Source: Streptomyces sp. SM1 (lineage in GTDB: Bacteria > Actinomycetota > Actinomycetes > Streptomycetales > Streptomycetaceae). Taken from it: 41,121 nucleotides of DNA. This document shows positions 32,753-40,077 of the stretch, one piece after another. The notes under the pieces were generated by a model that searched no databases, had not been told where the DNA came from, and saw only the letters and a list, made by a program, of their open reading frames with translations. How positions within the stretch are numbered: position 1 is the stretch's first letter; each line of letters opens with the position of its first letter. Made by a program: the position numbers and the translations under genes. The stretch is from contig NZ_NEUB01000652.1 in the NCBI RefSeq assembly GCF_002910825.1, positions 1 to 41,121 on the forward strand, in the 5' to 3' direction.

Positions 32753-33604
32753 ATGGCCCTCATCGCCCTCGCCGCCGACAAGGGTTCCCCCGGCGTCACC
32801 ACCGCGGCCGTCGCCCTCGCGGCGGTCTGGCCGCGGCGGGTGCTGCTCGCCGAGACCGACCCGGCGGGCGGTGACCTCGTGTACCGCAGTGCCGCCGCGC
32901 ACGGCGGGCCGCTGAACCCGAACACCGGGATGCTGTCCATCGCCGCGACCGCGCGGCGCGGTCTCGTGCCCGATCAGCTCTGGGACCACGTGCAGCCGTT
33001 GAGCGGCGGGCTCGAAGTGCTCGTCGGACTCGGGATCGCCGAGCAGGCGGCCGGCCTCGCCGGGCTGTGGCCGACGCTCGGGCACGCCTTCGCCTCGCTC
33101 GCCGACTCCCCGCACGCGCCCGCCGACGTCATCGCCGACTGCGGGCGGATCAGCGGGGACACCCCGGCCGCGGAGCTGTTCCCGCACGCCTCCCTCGTCC
33201 TGCTCCTCTCGCGCACCGAGCCCGAGGCGCTCGCGCGCGTACGGGACCGGGCCGCCGCGCTCGCCGGGAAACTGCACGGCGGGCCGCGCGGTGCGGCGGC
33301 CCTCGGCAACCCGCTGATCGGCGTCGTGCTGATCGCCGACACCGGCAACGCGGCCAAGCTCGCGTCCCAGGTCAACGACATGCTCGTGCGCGCCCAGACC
33401 GGTGCCCGGGTGGTCGGCACCCTCGCCGACGACCCGGCCGGCGCCGAGCAGTTGGCAGGGCGCCGGCGCGGGCGGCTCGACAAGTCGCTGCTGATCCGTT
33501 CCGCGCGCAAGGTGACGGCCGACGTGTATCAGCAGTACGGCGCCGCCTGGACGGTTCACGCACAGGCTCAGCAGCCGCCCCAGGCGCACGGAGCCGGGCG
33601 ATGA
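32753..33604 (+). CDS. tadZ: TadZ/CpaE-like ParA-type ATPase
   Basis: This 283-residue MinD/ParA-fold ATPase is thought to place the Tad machinery at the membrane. The deviant Walker A is K10-G-S-P-G-V-T-T17, and E-T-D-P-A-G-G-D-L (34-42) is the switch I/Walker A' region. A Walker B-like DVIADCGRISGD region follows at about 124. The N-terminal receiver-like domain of Gram-negative CpaE is absent. Its stop overlaps the next start (ATGA, 33601-33604). Confidence 0.85.
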   Translation: MALIALAADKGSPGVTTAAVALAAVWPRRVLLAETDPAGGDLVYRSAAAHGGPLNPNTGMLSIAATARRGLVPDQLWDHVQPLSGGLEVLVGLGIAEQAAGLAGLWPTLGHAFASLADSPHAPADVIADCGRISGDTPAAELFPHASLVLLLSRTEPEALARVRDRAAALAGKLHGGPRGAAALGNPLIGVVLIADTGNAAKLASQVNDMLVRAQTGARVVGTLADDPAGAEQLAGRRRGRLDKSLLIRSARKVTADVYQQYGAAWTVHAQAQQPPQAHGAGR

Positions 33605-34905
33605 CCGTCGACCATCAGCTGGTCAAACGGTTCCGTCAGGAAGCCGGCGACCGGATCGCCGAACAGCGCCGCCTCGACCAGGTGGCCGGCGTCACGCCGA
33701 TGTCCACCGAGGACGAGCGGCAGTACGCCCGTGCCGTCATCGCCCAGATACTGGAGGAGTACGCCCGCACCGAGATCAACGCGGGCCGTACGCCACCGGA
33801 CGCCGAGACCGAGGAGCAGTACGCGGCCGCCGTGCACGCCGCGCTGTTCGGGGTCGGGCGGCTCCAGCCGCTGCTGGACGACCCCGAGGTCGAGAACATC
33901 GACATCAACGGCTGCGACCAGGTGTTCGTCGGCTACTCGGACGGCCGTGAGGTGCGCGCTGACGCCGTCGCCGAGACCGACGAGGAACTCGTCGACCTGA
34001 TCCAGGTGCTGGGCGCGTACTCCGGTCTGTCGTCCCGGCCCTTCGACTCCGCCAACCCCCAGCTCGACCTGCGGCTGCCGGACGGTTCGCGTCTGTCGGC
34101 CGTCATGGACGTGACCCGGCGGCCCGCGCTGTCCATCCGGCGTGCGCGCATGGGCAAGGTGTTCATCTCCGACCTCGTCGGCAACGGCACGCTGACCCCC
34201 GAGCTGGGCCACTTCCTCGCCTGCGCCGTCCGGGCCCGCAAGAACGTCATGATCGCGGGCGCCACCAACGCCGGCAAGACGACGCTGCTGCGCGCCCTCG
34301 CCAACGAGATCCCGCCGCAGGAGCGGCTGATCACCGTCGAGCGGGCGCTGGAGCTCGGCCTCGACACCTTCCCCGACCTCCACCCCAACGTCGTGGCGTT
34401 CGAGGAACGGCTGCCCAACTCCGAGGGACAGGGCACCATTTCCATGGCGGAGCTGGTGCGCCGGTCGCTGCGTATGAATCCCTCCCGCGTCATCGTCGGT
34501 GAGGTGCTCGGCGACGAGATCGTGACCATGCTGAACGCGATGTCCCAGGGCAACGACGGTTCGCTGTCCACGATCCACGCCAACAGCTCCAGCGAGGTCT
34601 TCAACCGTATTTCCACCTACGCCCTGCAGGCGACGGAGCGGCTGCCCATCGAGGCCAGCCAGATGCTGATCGCGGGCGCGGTGAACTTCGTGGTGTTCAT
34701 CCAGCGGCGCAACGACTACCAGAGCGGCGGCCGTCTCCAGCGCATGGTCACCTCCGTGCGCGAGGTCAACGGCGTCGACGGACGCGTGCTGTCCAGCGAG
34801 GTGTTCGCCCAGACCGCCGACGGGCAGGTCACCGCGCACGCCCCCATAGCCTGCCTGGAGGAACTGATGGCCTACGGCTACCGGCCCAGCGGAACGTGGG
34901 GGTGA
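33601..34905 (+). CDS. tadA: TadA/CpaF secretion ATPase
   Basis: This 434-residue hexameric type II/IV secretion ATPase powers Flp pilin assembly. Motifs are Walker A G220-A-T-N-A-G-K-T-T228, the Asp box with ITVERALELGL, Walker B R-V-I-V-G-E-V-L-G-D-E (296-306) and the His box S-T-I-H-A-N (323-328). The N-terminal helical domain includes the PEVENIDINGCDQVFV block typical of CpaF. It is coupled to tadZ upstream and tadB downstream by overlapping codons. Confidence 0.93.
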   Translation: MTVDHQLVKRFRQEAGDRIAEQRRLDQVAGVTPMSTEDERQYARAVIAQILEEYARTEINAGRTPPDAETEEQYAAAVHAALFGVGRLQPLLDDPEVENIDINGCDQVFVGYSDGREVRADAVAETDEELVDLIQVLGAYSGLSSRPFDSANPQLDLRLPDGSRLSAVMDVTRRPALSIRRARMGKVFISDLVGNGTLTPELGHFLACAVRARKNVMIAGATNAGKTTLLRALANEIPPQERLITVERALELGLDTFPDLHPNVVAFEERLPNSEGQGTISMAELVRRSLRMNPSRVIVGEVLGDEIVTMLNAMSQGNDGSLSTIHANSSSEVFNRISTYALQATERLPIEASQMLIAGAVNFVVFIQRRNDYQSGGRLQRMVTSVREVNGVDGRVLSSEVFAQTADGQVTAHAPIACLEELMAYGYRPSGTWG

Positions 34906-35972
34906 GCGAACCGGTGACCGCCACGACCACGATGACCACCACCACGGCCACCACCACGGCCACGGACTTCACCCCTCTCGCCGCGCCCGGTTCGCTCGAC
35001 TCGCTCGGCGCCATGGGCGGCCTGTTCTCCACCACCGTCCTGTACGCGCTGGCGTCCGGTGTAGCGGTCGGCGGCGGACTGGCCCTGCTCGCCGTCGCCG
35101 TACGCGGACTGCCGGCGAAGCCCGAGCACGAGAAGCAGAAGGCGAGCGAGCGGGCGAACGAACTGGTCCGGTTCGCCGGCCGGCGCGGCTCCCTCGCCGC
35201 GCTCGTCGGTCTCGCCGTGCTGCTGCTGACCCGCTGGACGGTCGCCGGGATCGCCGCCGCCGTCCTCGTCTCCTTCTGGGACCGCCTCTTCGGCGGGGCC
35301 GCGGAGGAGAAGGCCGCGATGCGGCGCGTGGAGGCGCTGGCCTCCTGGACCGAGTCGCTGCGCGACACCATCGCCGGCGCGGTGGGCCTGGAACAGGCCA
35401 TCCCGGCGTCCGCTCGGGCCGCCGCTCCCGTGCTGCGCCCGCACCTCGACGCGCTCGTCGACCGGCTGCGCTCCCGCACTCCGCCGGCCGAGGCGCTCCA
35501 GCAGCTCGCCGACGAGATCGACGACGCCTCCGCCGACATCATCGTCGCCGCCCTCATCCTCAACGCCCGGCTGCGCGGACCCGGTCTGCGGCAGGTGCTG
35601 GGCGCGCTGGCGAAGTCGGCCCGCGAGGAGGTCGACATGCGGCAGCGCGTGATGGCGCAGCGCTCCTCCACCCGGCGTTCGGTGCAGATCGTCGTCGCCG
35701 TGTCGGTCGCGTTCGTGCTCGGGCTGGCCATCTTCAACCGGGAGTTCGTCGAGCCGTACGGCACGGCGGTCGGGCAGCTCGTACTGGCCTGCGTCTGCGG
35801 GCTGTTCGCGCTCGGCTTCTGGTGGCTGCGCAAGCTGTCCACCATCGAGACGCCCGAGCGGTTCCTGGTGCGCGACGAGCCGGCGGTGCTGTTCGTGCGT
35901 CCGCGGACGCCCGGTGCCGTGCCGGTCCGGCAGCAGTCGCCGCTCCATCCGGAAGAGGGGGTACGCCGGTGA
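34902..35972 (+). CDS. tadB: TadB-like pilus assembly membrane protein (GspF/T2SSF domain)
   Basis: This is a polytopic membrane protein of about 356 residues with a T2SSF domain (about 145-275: ALASWTESLRDTIAGAVGLEQA by pieces, ALQQLADEIDDASADIIVAALIL) flanked by two N-terminal and two C-terminal helices. The first 30 residues are a Thr-rich low-complexity run. GTG 34902 overlaps the tadA stop (GTGA); GTG 34896 is the only nearby alternative. It forms the platform on which the TadA motor acts, together with TadC. Confidence 0.87.
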   Translation: MSEPVTATTTMTTTTATTTATDFTPLAAPGSLDSLGAMGGLFSTTVLYALASGVAVGGGLALLAVAVRGLPAKPEHEKQKASERANELVRFAGRRGSLAALVGLAVLLLTRWTVAGIAAAVLVSFWDRLFGGAAEEKAAMRRVEALASWTESLRDTIAGAVGLEQAIPASARAAAPVLRPHLDALVDRLRSRTPPAEALQQLADEIDDASADIIVAALILNARLRGPGLRQVLGALAKSAREEVDMRQRVMAQRSSTRRSVQIVVAVSVAFVLGLAIFNREFVEPYGTAVGQLVLACVCGLFALGFWWLRKLSTIETPERFLVRDEPAVLFVRPRTPGAVPVRQQSPLHPEEGVRR

Positions 35973-36898
35973 GTGACGAACTGACGATGCCGGTCGTCGT
36001 CGGCGCGGTCATCGGACTGGGCGTCTACGTCCTGGTGCGGGCGCTGATGCCGGCCAAGCGCAGTGCGCTCTCCCAGGTCGCCCGGATCGACGCCATGCGG
36101 GCGCGGGGAACGGCGCACGAGTCGGCCCGTACGGAGGCGCGGGACACCGGCCGTCTCGGCTCGCTGCGGGCCGAAGTGGGTGCCCGTGTCGCCGAGTTGT
36201 ATCTGCAGCAGGGGTGGGAGCAGCGTTCGCTGCGCGCGGACCTCGCCGTCCTGGGGCGCAGCTGGGAGAAGTTCCTGGCGACGAAGGTGCTGCTGGCAGT
36301 GGCGGGCCTGTTCTTCGGACCGTTCCTCTTCGCCATCGTCTGGACGCTCGCCCTCGCCGACAGCCCGGTCGTCCCGGTGTGGATGGCGCTGCTGTGCGCG
36401 GCGCTGTTCTTCTTCCTGCCCGATCTGGAGGTACGCCGGGACGCCGCCGAGAAGCGGCGCGACCTGCGGCGGGTGATCGGCGCGTATCTGGACCTGGTGT
36501 CGATGAGCCTGGCCGGTGGCCGGGGTCTGCCGGAGGCGCTGATGGCGGCGGCCGAGGTGTCCGACGGGTGGGCGGCACAGCGTATCCGCAACGCCCTCGC
36601 CGACGCCCGGATCACCGGCATCAGCCAGTGGCAGGCGCTGGGGCAGCTGGGCGAGGAGCTGGGCGTGCAGGAGCTGAAGGACCTCTCCGCGTCGCTGGCG
36701 CTGGTCGCGGACGACGGTGCCAAGGTGCGCGAGTCCCTCGCCTCCCGCGCCGAGACCATGCGGCACCGCGAACTCGCCGAGATCGAGGGCAGTGCGGGTG
36801 AGAAGTCCCAGTCGATGCTCGTGGCGCAGCTGTTGCTGTGCGCGGGGTTCCTCGTGTTCCTGATCTTCCCGGCGGCGATGCGGGTGTTCCAGGTGTGA
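35969..36898 (+). CDS. tadC: TadC-like pilus assembly membrane protein (GspF/T2SSF domain)
   Basis: This 309-residue membrane protein has an N-terminal helix, a central helix pair (about 105-150) and a T2SSF domain (DLVSMSLAGGRGLPEALMAAAEVS, by pieces, about 172-290) with a C-terminal helix ending FPAAMRVFQV. It is the second platform protein of the Tad system. GTG 35969 overlaps the tadB stop (GTGA) and has a GGAAGAGGGGG ribosome site. The longer upstream ORF is tadB in another frame. Confidence 0.87.
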   Translation: MSDELTMPVVVGAVIGLGVYVLVRALMPAKRSALSQVARIDAMRARGTAHESARTEARDTGRLGSLRAEVGARVAELYLQQGWEQRSLRADLAVLGRSWEKFLATKVLLAVAGLFFGPFLFAIVWTLALADSPVVPVWMALLCAALFFFLPDLEVRRDAAEKRRDLRRVIGAYLDLVSMSLAGGRGLPEALMAAAEVSDGWAAQRIRNALADARITGISQWQALGQLGEELGVQELKDLSASLALVADDGAKVRESLASRAETMRHRELAEIEGSAGEKSQSMLVAQLLLCAGFLVFLIFPAAMRVFQV

Positions 36899-36962
36899 GA
36901 ACCGCGGACCGTGAGCCGTACGTCAGAACTTCCGTGAACCGAATGCGAGAGGACAACGCGTC

Positions 36963-37214
36963 ATGAACGGACGTACCTTCCACACCGGCATTCCCGCCGT
37001 GGACTTCCTGGTCACCTTCATGCGGGCCCGCGTGGAGCGTGCCCGCTCCGGCGAACTGGACCGCGGCGCCTCCGCGGTGGAGTGGGTCATCATCTCGGCG
37101 GTCGTCGTGGCGATCGTGGGCGCGGTGGCCGCGATCATCAACGCCGCGCTGAGCGACGGTGCCAACAAGGTCGGCGACTGCATCAAGGGCGCCAACGCGA
37201 GCGGTACCTGCTGA
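36963..37214 (+). CDS. Flp-family major pilin precursor
   Basis: This 83-residue prepilin has a long charged leader ending D-R-G, then A-S-A-V-E-W-V-I-I: cleavage after Gly places Glu at +5, as in type IV/Flp pilins. A hydrophobic helix (about 39-64) and a short tail with two Cys (D-C-I-K...G-T-C) follow, perhaps a disulfide. It is the likely structural subunit exported by the TadA-TadB-TadC machine. A 64-nt gap separates it from tadC. No prepilin peptidase gene is in the window. Confidence 0.88.
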   Translation: MNGRTFHTGIPAVDFLVTFMRARVERARSGELDRGASAVEWVIISAVVVAIVGAVAAIINAALSDGANKVGDCIKGANASGTC

Positions 37215-37237
37215 CGGCCGCCACTTCTTCTACGGGG

Positions 37238-37687
37238 ATGCAGGTGCGCGTACGTCGCTGGGTACGCCGACGGGTGGAGGCCGCCTCCGCCCGCGGCGAG
37301 TCCGGCATGACCGCGATCGAGTTCGTGTTCCTCACGCCCGTCCTGTTCCTCATGATCTTCGCGACGGTGCAGTTCGCGCTGTACTTCTTCGCCGATCACG
37401 TCGCCCAGGCGGCGGCGCAGGCGGGTGCGCGCAAGGCGCGTGCGACGGCGGACGCCCAGCCGGGCGGCTGGCGGGGCGAGGCGCGGGGTGTGGTGGACAG
37501 CTACATCCAGCAGCTCGGCCCGCAGTTGGTGCTGGGGCCCGACGTGAAGATGCTCCAGCCGGAGCAGGACACGGTGGGCGTGGAGATCACGGCACGCATC
37601 CCGACGGTGTTCCCGGGCCTGGACCTGACGGTGCACGCGCAGTCGGTGGGGCCGGTGGAGCGGTTCGTGCAGGAGGGGGAGAACTAG
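37238..37687 (+). CDS. TadE-like minor pilin, first copy
   Basis: This 149-residue pseudopilin has a basic N-terminus, then G-E-S-G-M-T-A-I-E-F-V-F-L-T-P-V and a single helix (about 28-50), which is the TadE signature (G-x5-E cleavage site). An extracellular beta-rich domain follows. The ATG at 37238 abuts GGGG; GTG 37244 would have a better 6-nt ribosome spacing, so the true start may be there. Confidence 0.85.
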   Translation: MQVRVRRWVRRRVEAASARGESGMTAIEFVFLTPVLFLMIFATVQFALYFFADHVAQAAAQAGARKARATADAQPGGWRGEARGVVDSYIQQLGPQLVLGPDVKMLQPEQDTVGVEITARIPTVFPGLDLTVHAQSVGPVERFVQEGEN

Positions 37688-38113
37688 ATGGGGTTCCCCC
37701 TGGGGGACGGACGGCCGGGGACGGACGACCGTGGGCTGTCCACCATCGAGGTGGTCATCCTCGCGCCGGTGATGCTCATGTTCCTGCTCGTCCTGGTGGC
37801 GTTCGGGCAACTGGTGGACGGACGCGGTGCGCTGGACGGTGCGGCGCGTGACGCGGCCCGCGCGGGCTCGATCCAGAAGGACCACGGCACGGCGATGGCC
37901 GAGGCGCGGACGGCCGCGGAGGCGAACCTCACGGACATCTGCTCCGGTCCGGTGTCCGTCGTACAGACCAGCCAGGGCTTCGAGCCGGACACCATCTTCT
38001 CGGTCGAGGTGAGCTGCGAGGTGCGGGGCCTCGCCGTGCTGGGCCTGGACATCCCGACGACCCTGACAGCGAGCTTCAGTTCACCGCTGGACCCGTACCG
38101 GAGGACGGCGTGA
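37688..38113 (+). CDS. TadE-like minor pilin, second copy
   Basis: This 141-residue pseudopilin has D-R-G-L-S-T-I-E-V-V-I-L-A-P-V and one helix (about 18-42), again with Glu at +5 of a G-x5-E site. It has two Cys in the extracellular part (DICSG, VSCEV). Its ATG follows the preceding TAG with no gap, and its stop overlaps the next GTG. Confidence 0.87.
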   Translation: MGFPLGDGRPGTDDRGLSTIEVVILAPVMLMFLLVLVAFGQLVDGRGALDGAARDAARAGSIQKDHGTAMAEARTAAEANLTDICSGPVSVVQTSQGFEPDTIFSVEVSCEVRGLAVLGLDIPTTLTASFSSPLDPYRRTA

Positions 38114-38574
38114 GCGCGGCACGTATGCGGGCATGGGCTTCGGACCGCCGTACGCGGCTGGACGACCGCGGCTCGGGTGCCGGCGCGGTCATCATCTTCG
38201 CGCTCGTCTTCCTGTCCCTGGCGGCGTTCGTCATCGACGGCGGCATGTCCATCTCCAAACGGGAGCGTGCGGCGGACATCGCGGAGCAGGCGGCCCGTTA
38301 CGCCGCCCAGGACATCGACCGCGAGGCGCTGTACGACGACGTGGGCGGCCCGGCGCCGATCAACTACGAGAACTGTGACGCCCGGGTGAAGGCCTTCGCC
38401 CGCGAGATGGACATGTCCGGCCCGGACATCGCGGGGACACGCTGCGTGGCGGCGACGGTGGACGCGGTGGAGGTCGAGGTGCAGCTGACGTACGCGCCCG
38501 TCTTCACGGGCATGTTCTACGGCGGGGACGTGGTGGTGCGCGGGCAGGCGGTCGCGGAGAACGAGGTGGGCTGA
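38110..38574 (+). CDS. TadG/TadE-like pilus assembly protein
   Basis: This 154-residue protein has D-D-R-G-S-G-A-G-A-V-I-I-F-A and one helix (about 22-43), then an A-x-x-A-E-Q-A-A-R-Y-A-A-Q segment typical of the TadG/putative Flp pilus-assembly family. The +5 Glu of true TadE is missing (Ala/Val there), so it may not be processed by the prepilin peptidase. GTG 38110 overlaps the preceding TGA. Last gene of the pilus operon. Confidence 0.82.
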   Translation: MSAARMRAWASDRRTRLDDRGSGAGAVIIFALVFLSLAAFVIDGGMSISKRERAADIAEQAARYAAQDIDREALYDDVGGPAPINYENCDARVKAFAREMDMSGPDIAGTRCVAATVDAVEVEVQLTYAPVFTGMFYGGDVVVRGQAVAENEVG

Positions 38575-38916
38575 CGCCCCCGGAAGTGTCGCCCCGGGAA
38601 GTGTCACAGCCGCCCCGACCCGAGATATCCCTCGGACCTGCACACCGTTCACCGGAAGGCCGTACGGAGAGGGTGGGAACCCGCGGAGGCGGAGCGGATG
38701 GCGGAGATCCGGCCCGGGCGGTGATCCCGGGCGGCCCCGGGGGCTCCGTGAACCGGTGGGTCCTGTGAAGGCGGCGACTCATATGGTGACCGTATTGCCA
38801 CAGTGATGAATTCGGTGACGGCCTGCCAGGCGCGGGCAACAGCAGGCCGCTGGTCGGCCGTTGTCCGGCGTGCTTTGATCGGTGCGCGCGGCTCGCCGGT
38901 GATCGGACCCGTTTTC
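38575..38916. other. Intergenic region after the pilus operon
   Basis: About 340 nt with no credible gene. GGAAGTGTC occurs twice near the start (38582-38590 and 38598-38606). No strong terminator was found. Confidence 0.4.
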
Positions 38917-38936
38917 GGGAATTCCGGCGAATTCCC
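38917..38936. promoter_or_regulatory. Inverted repeat GGGAATTC-CGGC-GAATTCCC upstream of the double-glycine peptide gene
   Basis: Perfect 8-bp arms with a 4-nt spacer lie 38 nt before the ATG at 38975. Placement close to the start suggests an operator overlapping the promoter or the early transcript. Confidence 0.5.
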
Positions 38937-38974
38937 CGCCGTCGCGATTCCTGACACGAACGGAAAGGCCAGTC

Positions 38975-39202
38975 ATGACTTTCGCCCCGCAGGTAGAAAC
39001 GGCCGAAATCTCCGACGCGGACCTGGACAACGTCTCCGGCGGACACTCCTTCTCCGCCGGCCTCGACGCGGGTGTGGCCGTCGTCGCGGGCCCCGGTTCC
39101 GTCGGCGTGGGTGTGTACGCCGAGGTGGGCCCGCTCAGCGTCTCCGCCGGTCTCGGCGGCTCGGTGGGTCACGCGGACGCCGTGCGCACCACGATGGTCT
39201 GA
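38975..39202 (+). CDS. Putative RiPP/bacteriocin precursor with double-glycine leader
   Basis: This 75-residue peptide has an acidic leader ending E-I-S-D-A-D-L-D-N-V-S-G22-G23, the consensus of double-glycine leaders cut by C39-peptidase ABC exporters (as in type A2 lanthipeptides and class II bacteriocins). The 52-residue core is Gly/Ala/Ser/Val-rich with a repeated S-x-S-A-G-L motif (positions 25-30 and 55-60) and ends RTTMV. It has no Cys, so lanthionine rings are impossible. A good ribosome site (GGAAAGG, 38962-38968) precedes ATG 38975. No modifying enzyme or transporter gene is visible here, so processing must come from elsewhere, or the leader is a relic. Confidence 0.65.
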   Translation: MTFAPQVETAEISDADLDNVSGGHSFSAGLDAGVAVVAGPGSVGVGVYAEVGPLSVSAGLGGSVGHADAVRTTMV

Positions 39203-39221
39203 GCGTCGCCCCCGACGTGTC

Positions 39222-39255
39222 CCGGGCCCCGGTCTGTTCGCAGGCCGGGGCCCGG
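39222..39255. terminator. Shared terminator between convergent genes
   Basis: CCGGGCCCCGG (39222-39232) pairs perfectly with CCGGGGCCCGG (39245-39255); further pairs close the loop to GTTCGC. It lies between the stops of the double-glycine peptide gene and the ESX-like gene and can serve both. Confidence 0.75.
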
Positions 39256-39256
39256 C

Positions 39257-39583
39257 TCACTTCTTGTCGCGCTTGTCCTCGACCGTCATCTTCTCGTTGA
39301 CCTGCTTGGTGAGTTCGTCCTCGAGCTTCTTGAACTCCCGCACCACGGCGTCGGACATGCCGGCCAGTGCGTCGAGCTGCTGGGTGATGTCCTCACGGCC
39401 GTCCTCCCAGTGGGACTCGAAGTCGGAGAGCGCGTCGTTGACACTGCCGTCCCCGATGTCGTCCCGGTAGGACTCGAAGAGCTTCTTGGTGTGGTTCATC
39501 CGCTTCTTGAGGGACCGCAGGCGGCGCCCGTAGTCCTCCATCTCGGTCAGCGGAAGCGCGAGGTCGCTCTTTCCCTTGCCCAT
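39257..39583 (-). CDS. ESX/WXG100-like helical protein
   Basis: This 108-residue, highly charged all-helical protein has two long helices, about 8-45 and 55-100. The turn region has H-W-E-D-G rather than a strict WxG. The spacing and the second helix (REDITQQLDALAGMSDAVVREFKKL by pieces) resemble ESAT-6-like proteins of Streptomyces type VII loci. Stop 39257-39259 abuts the shared terminator. It may be a substrate or chaperone of the EssC-like system 15 kb away; its own secretion genes are not in the window. Confidence 0.65.
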   Translation of the reverse strand: MGKGKSDLALPLTEMEDYGRRLRSLKKRMNHTKKLFESYRDDIGDGSVNDALSDFESHWEDGREDITQQLDALAGMSDAVVREFKKLEDELTKQVNEKMTVEDKRDKK

Positions 39584-39607
39584 GAAACTCCCCCAGTGTG
39601 TCGGACC

Positions 39608-39907
39608 TCAGACGAACCGGAAGGTGCTCTTCACCGCGTCGGAGACGTCATGGAACGCCTCCGCGAGGTCGGGCACCGGGCTGGCTCCCGAGACGAGTAC
39701 GACGTGGTCGGCGGTTCCCGGCACGGGGACGTACGTCTGGGGCAGCACCATACGCAGGGTACGGCTGTCACCCCGGGCGACGGGGACGTCCCCGACGCCG
39801 CAGGCCCGCGCGGCGACGCCGACCTCGGGGATCCTCGGCGAAAGCGTCCGGAAGGAATACGTGATCCTTGCAGCGCCGCTCGACCTCTGGGCCAGCGGGC
39901 CGTTCAC
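39608..39907 (-). pseudogene. Probable C-terminal remnant of a hypothetical gene
   Basis: About 99 residues from GTG 39907 form a coherent coding stretch: ARITYSFRTLSPRIPEVGV, MVLPQTYVPVPGT, and DHVVLVSGASPVPDLAEAFHDVSDAVKSTFRFV by pieces. Further upstream the frame becomes low-quality and there is no ribosome site. It precedes the ESX-like gene by 24 nt, so the two were probably an operon. It looks like the tail of a larger protein whose 5' part is lost, but a short intact gene cannot be excluded. Function unknown. Confidence 0.45.
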
Positions 39908-39996
39908 GCCACCCGGGCCGAGGACCTGTTCAGCGGTTGAGCGACCGGTCCTGCGGTGCCGTCGGGGAGGTTGTGGCGGGAGGAACCGCTCCGCCC

Positions 39997-40026
39997 TTCG
40001 ACTGCGGCCGTGCGAGTCAATAGGAT
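39997..40026 (+). promoter_or_regulatory. Promoter of the LysM-protein gene
   Basis: TTCGAC (39997-40002) and TAGGAT (40021-40026) are 18 nt apart. Transcription would begin about 45 nt before the ATG at 40078. Confidence 0.5.
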
Positions 40027-40077
40027 TCCCCGCAGGCCCAGCAGACCCTCCTCCCACACGACCCCAGGACACCCGCC

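Noticed and set aside
38575..38800. A tRNA or small RNA gene after the pilus operon
   Set aside because: I could not find a cloverleaf or a convincing promoter-terminator pair in this stretch.
38975..39202. Lanthipeptide precursor
   Set aside because: The leader fits, but the core has no cysteine and no lanthionine synthetase is nearby.
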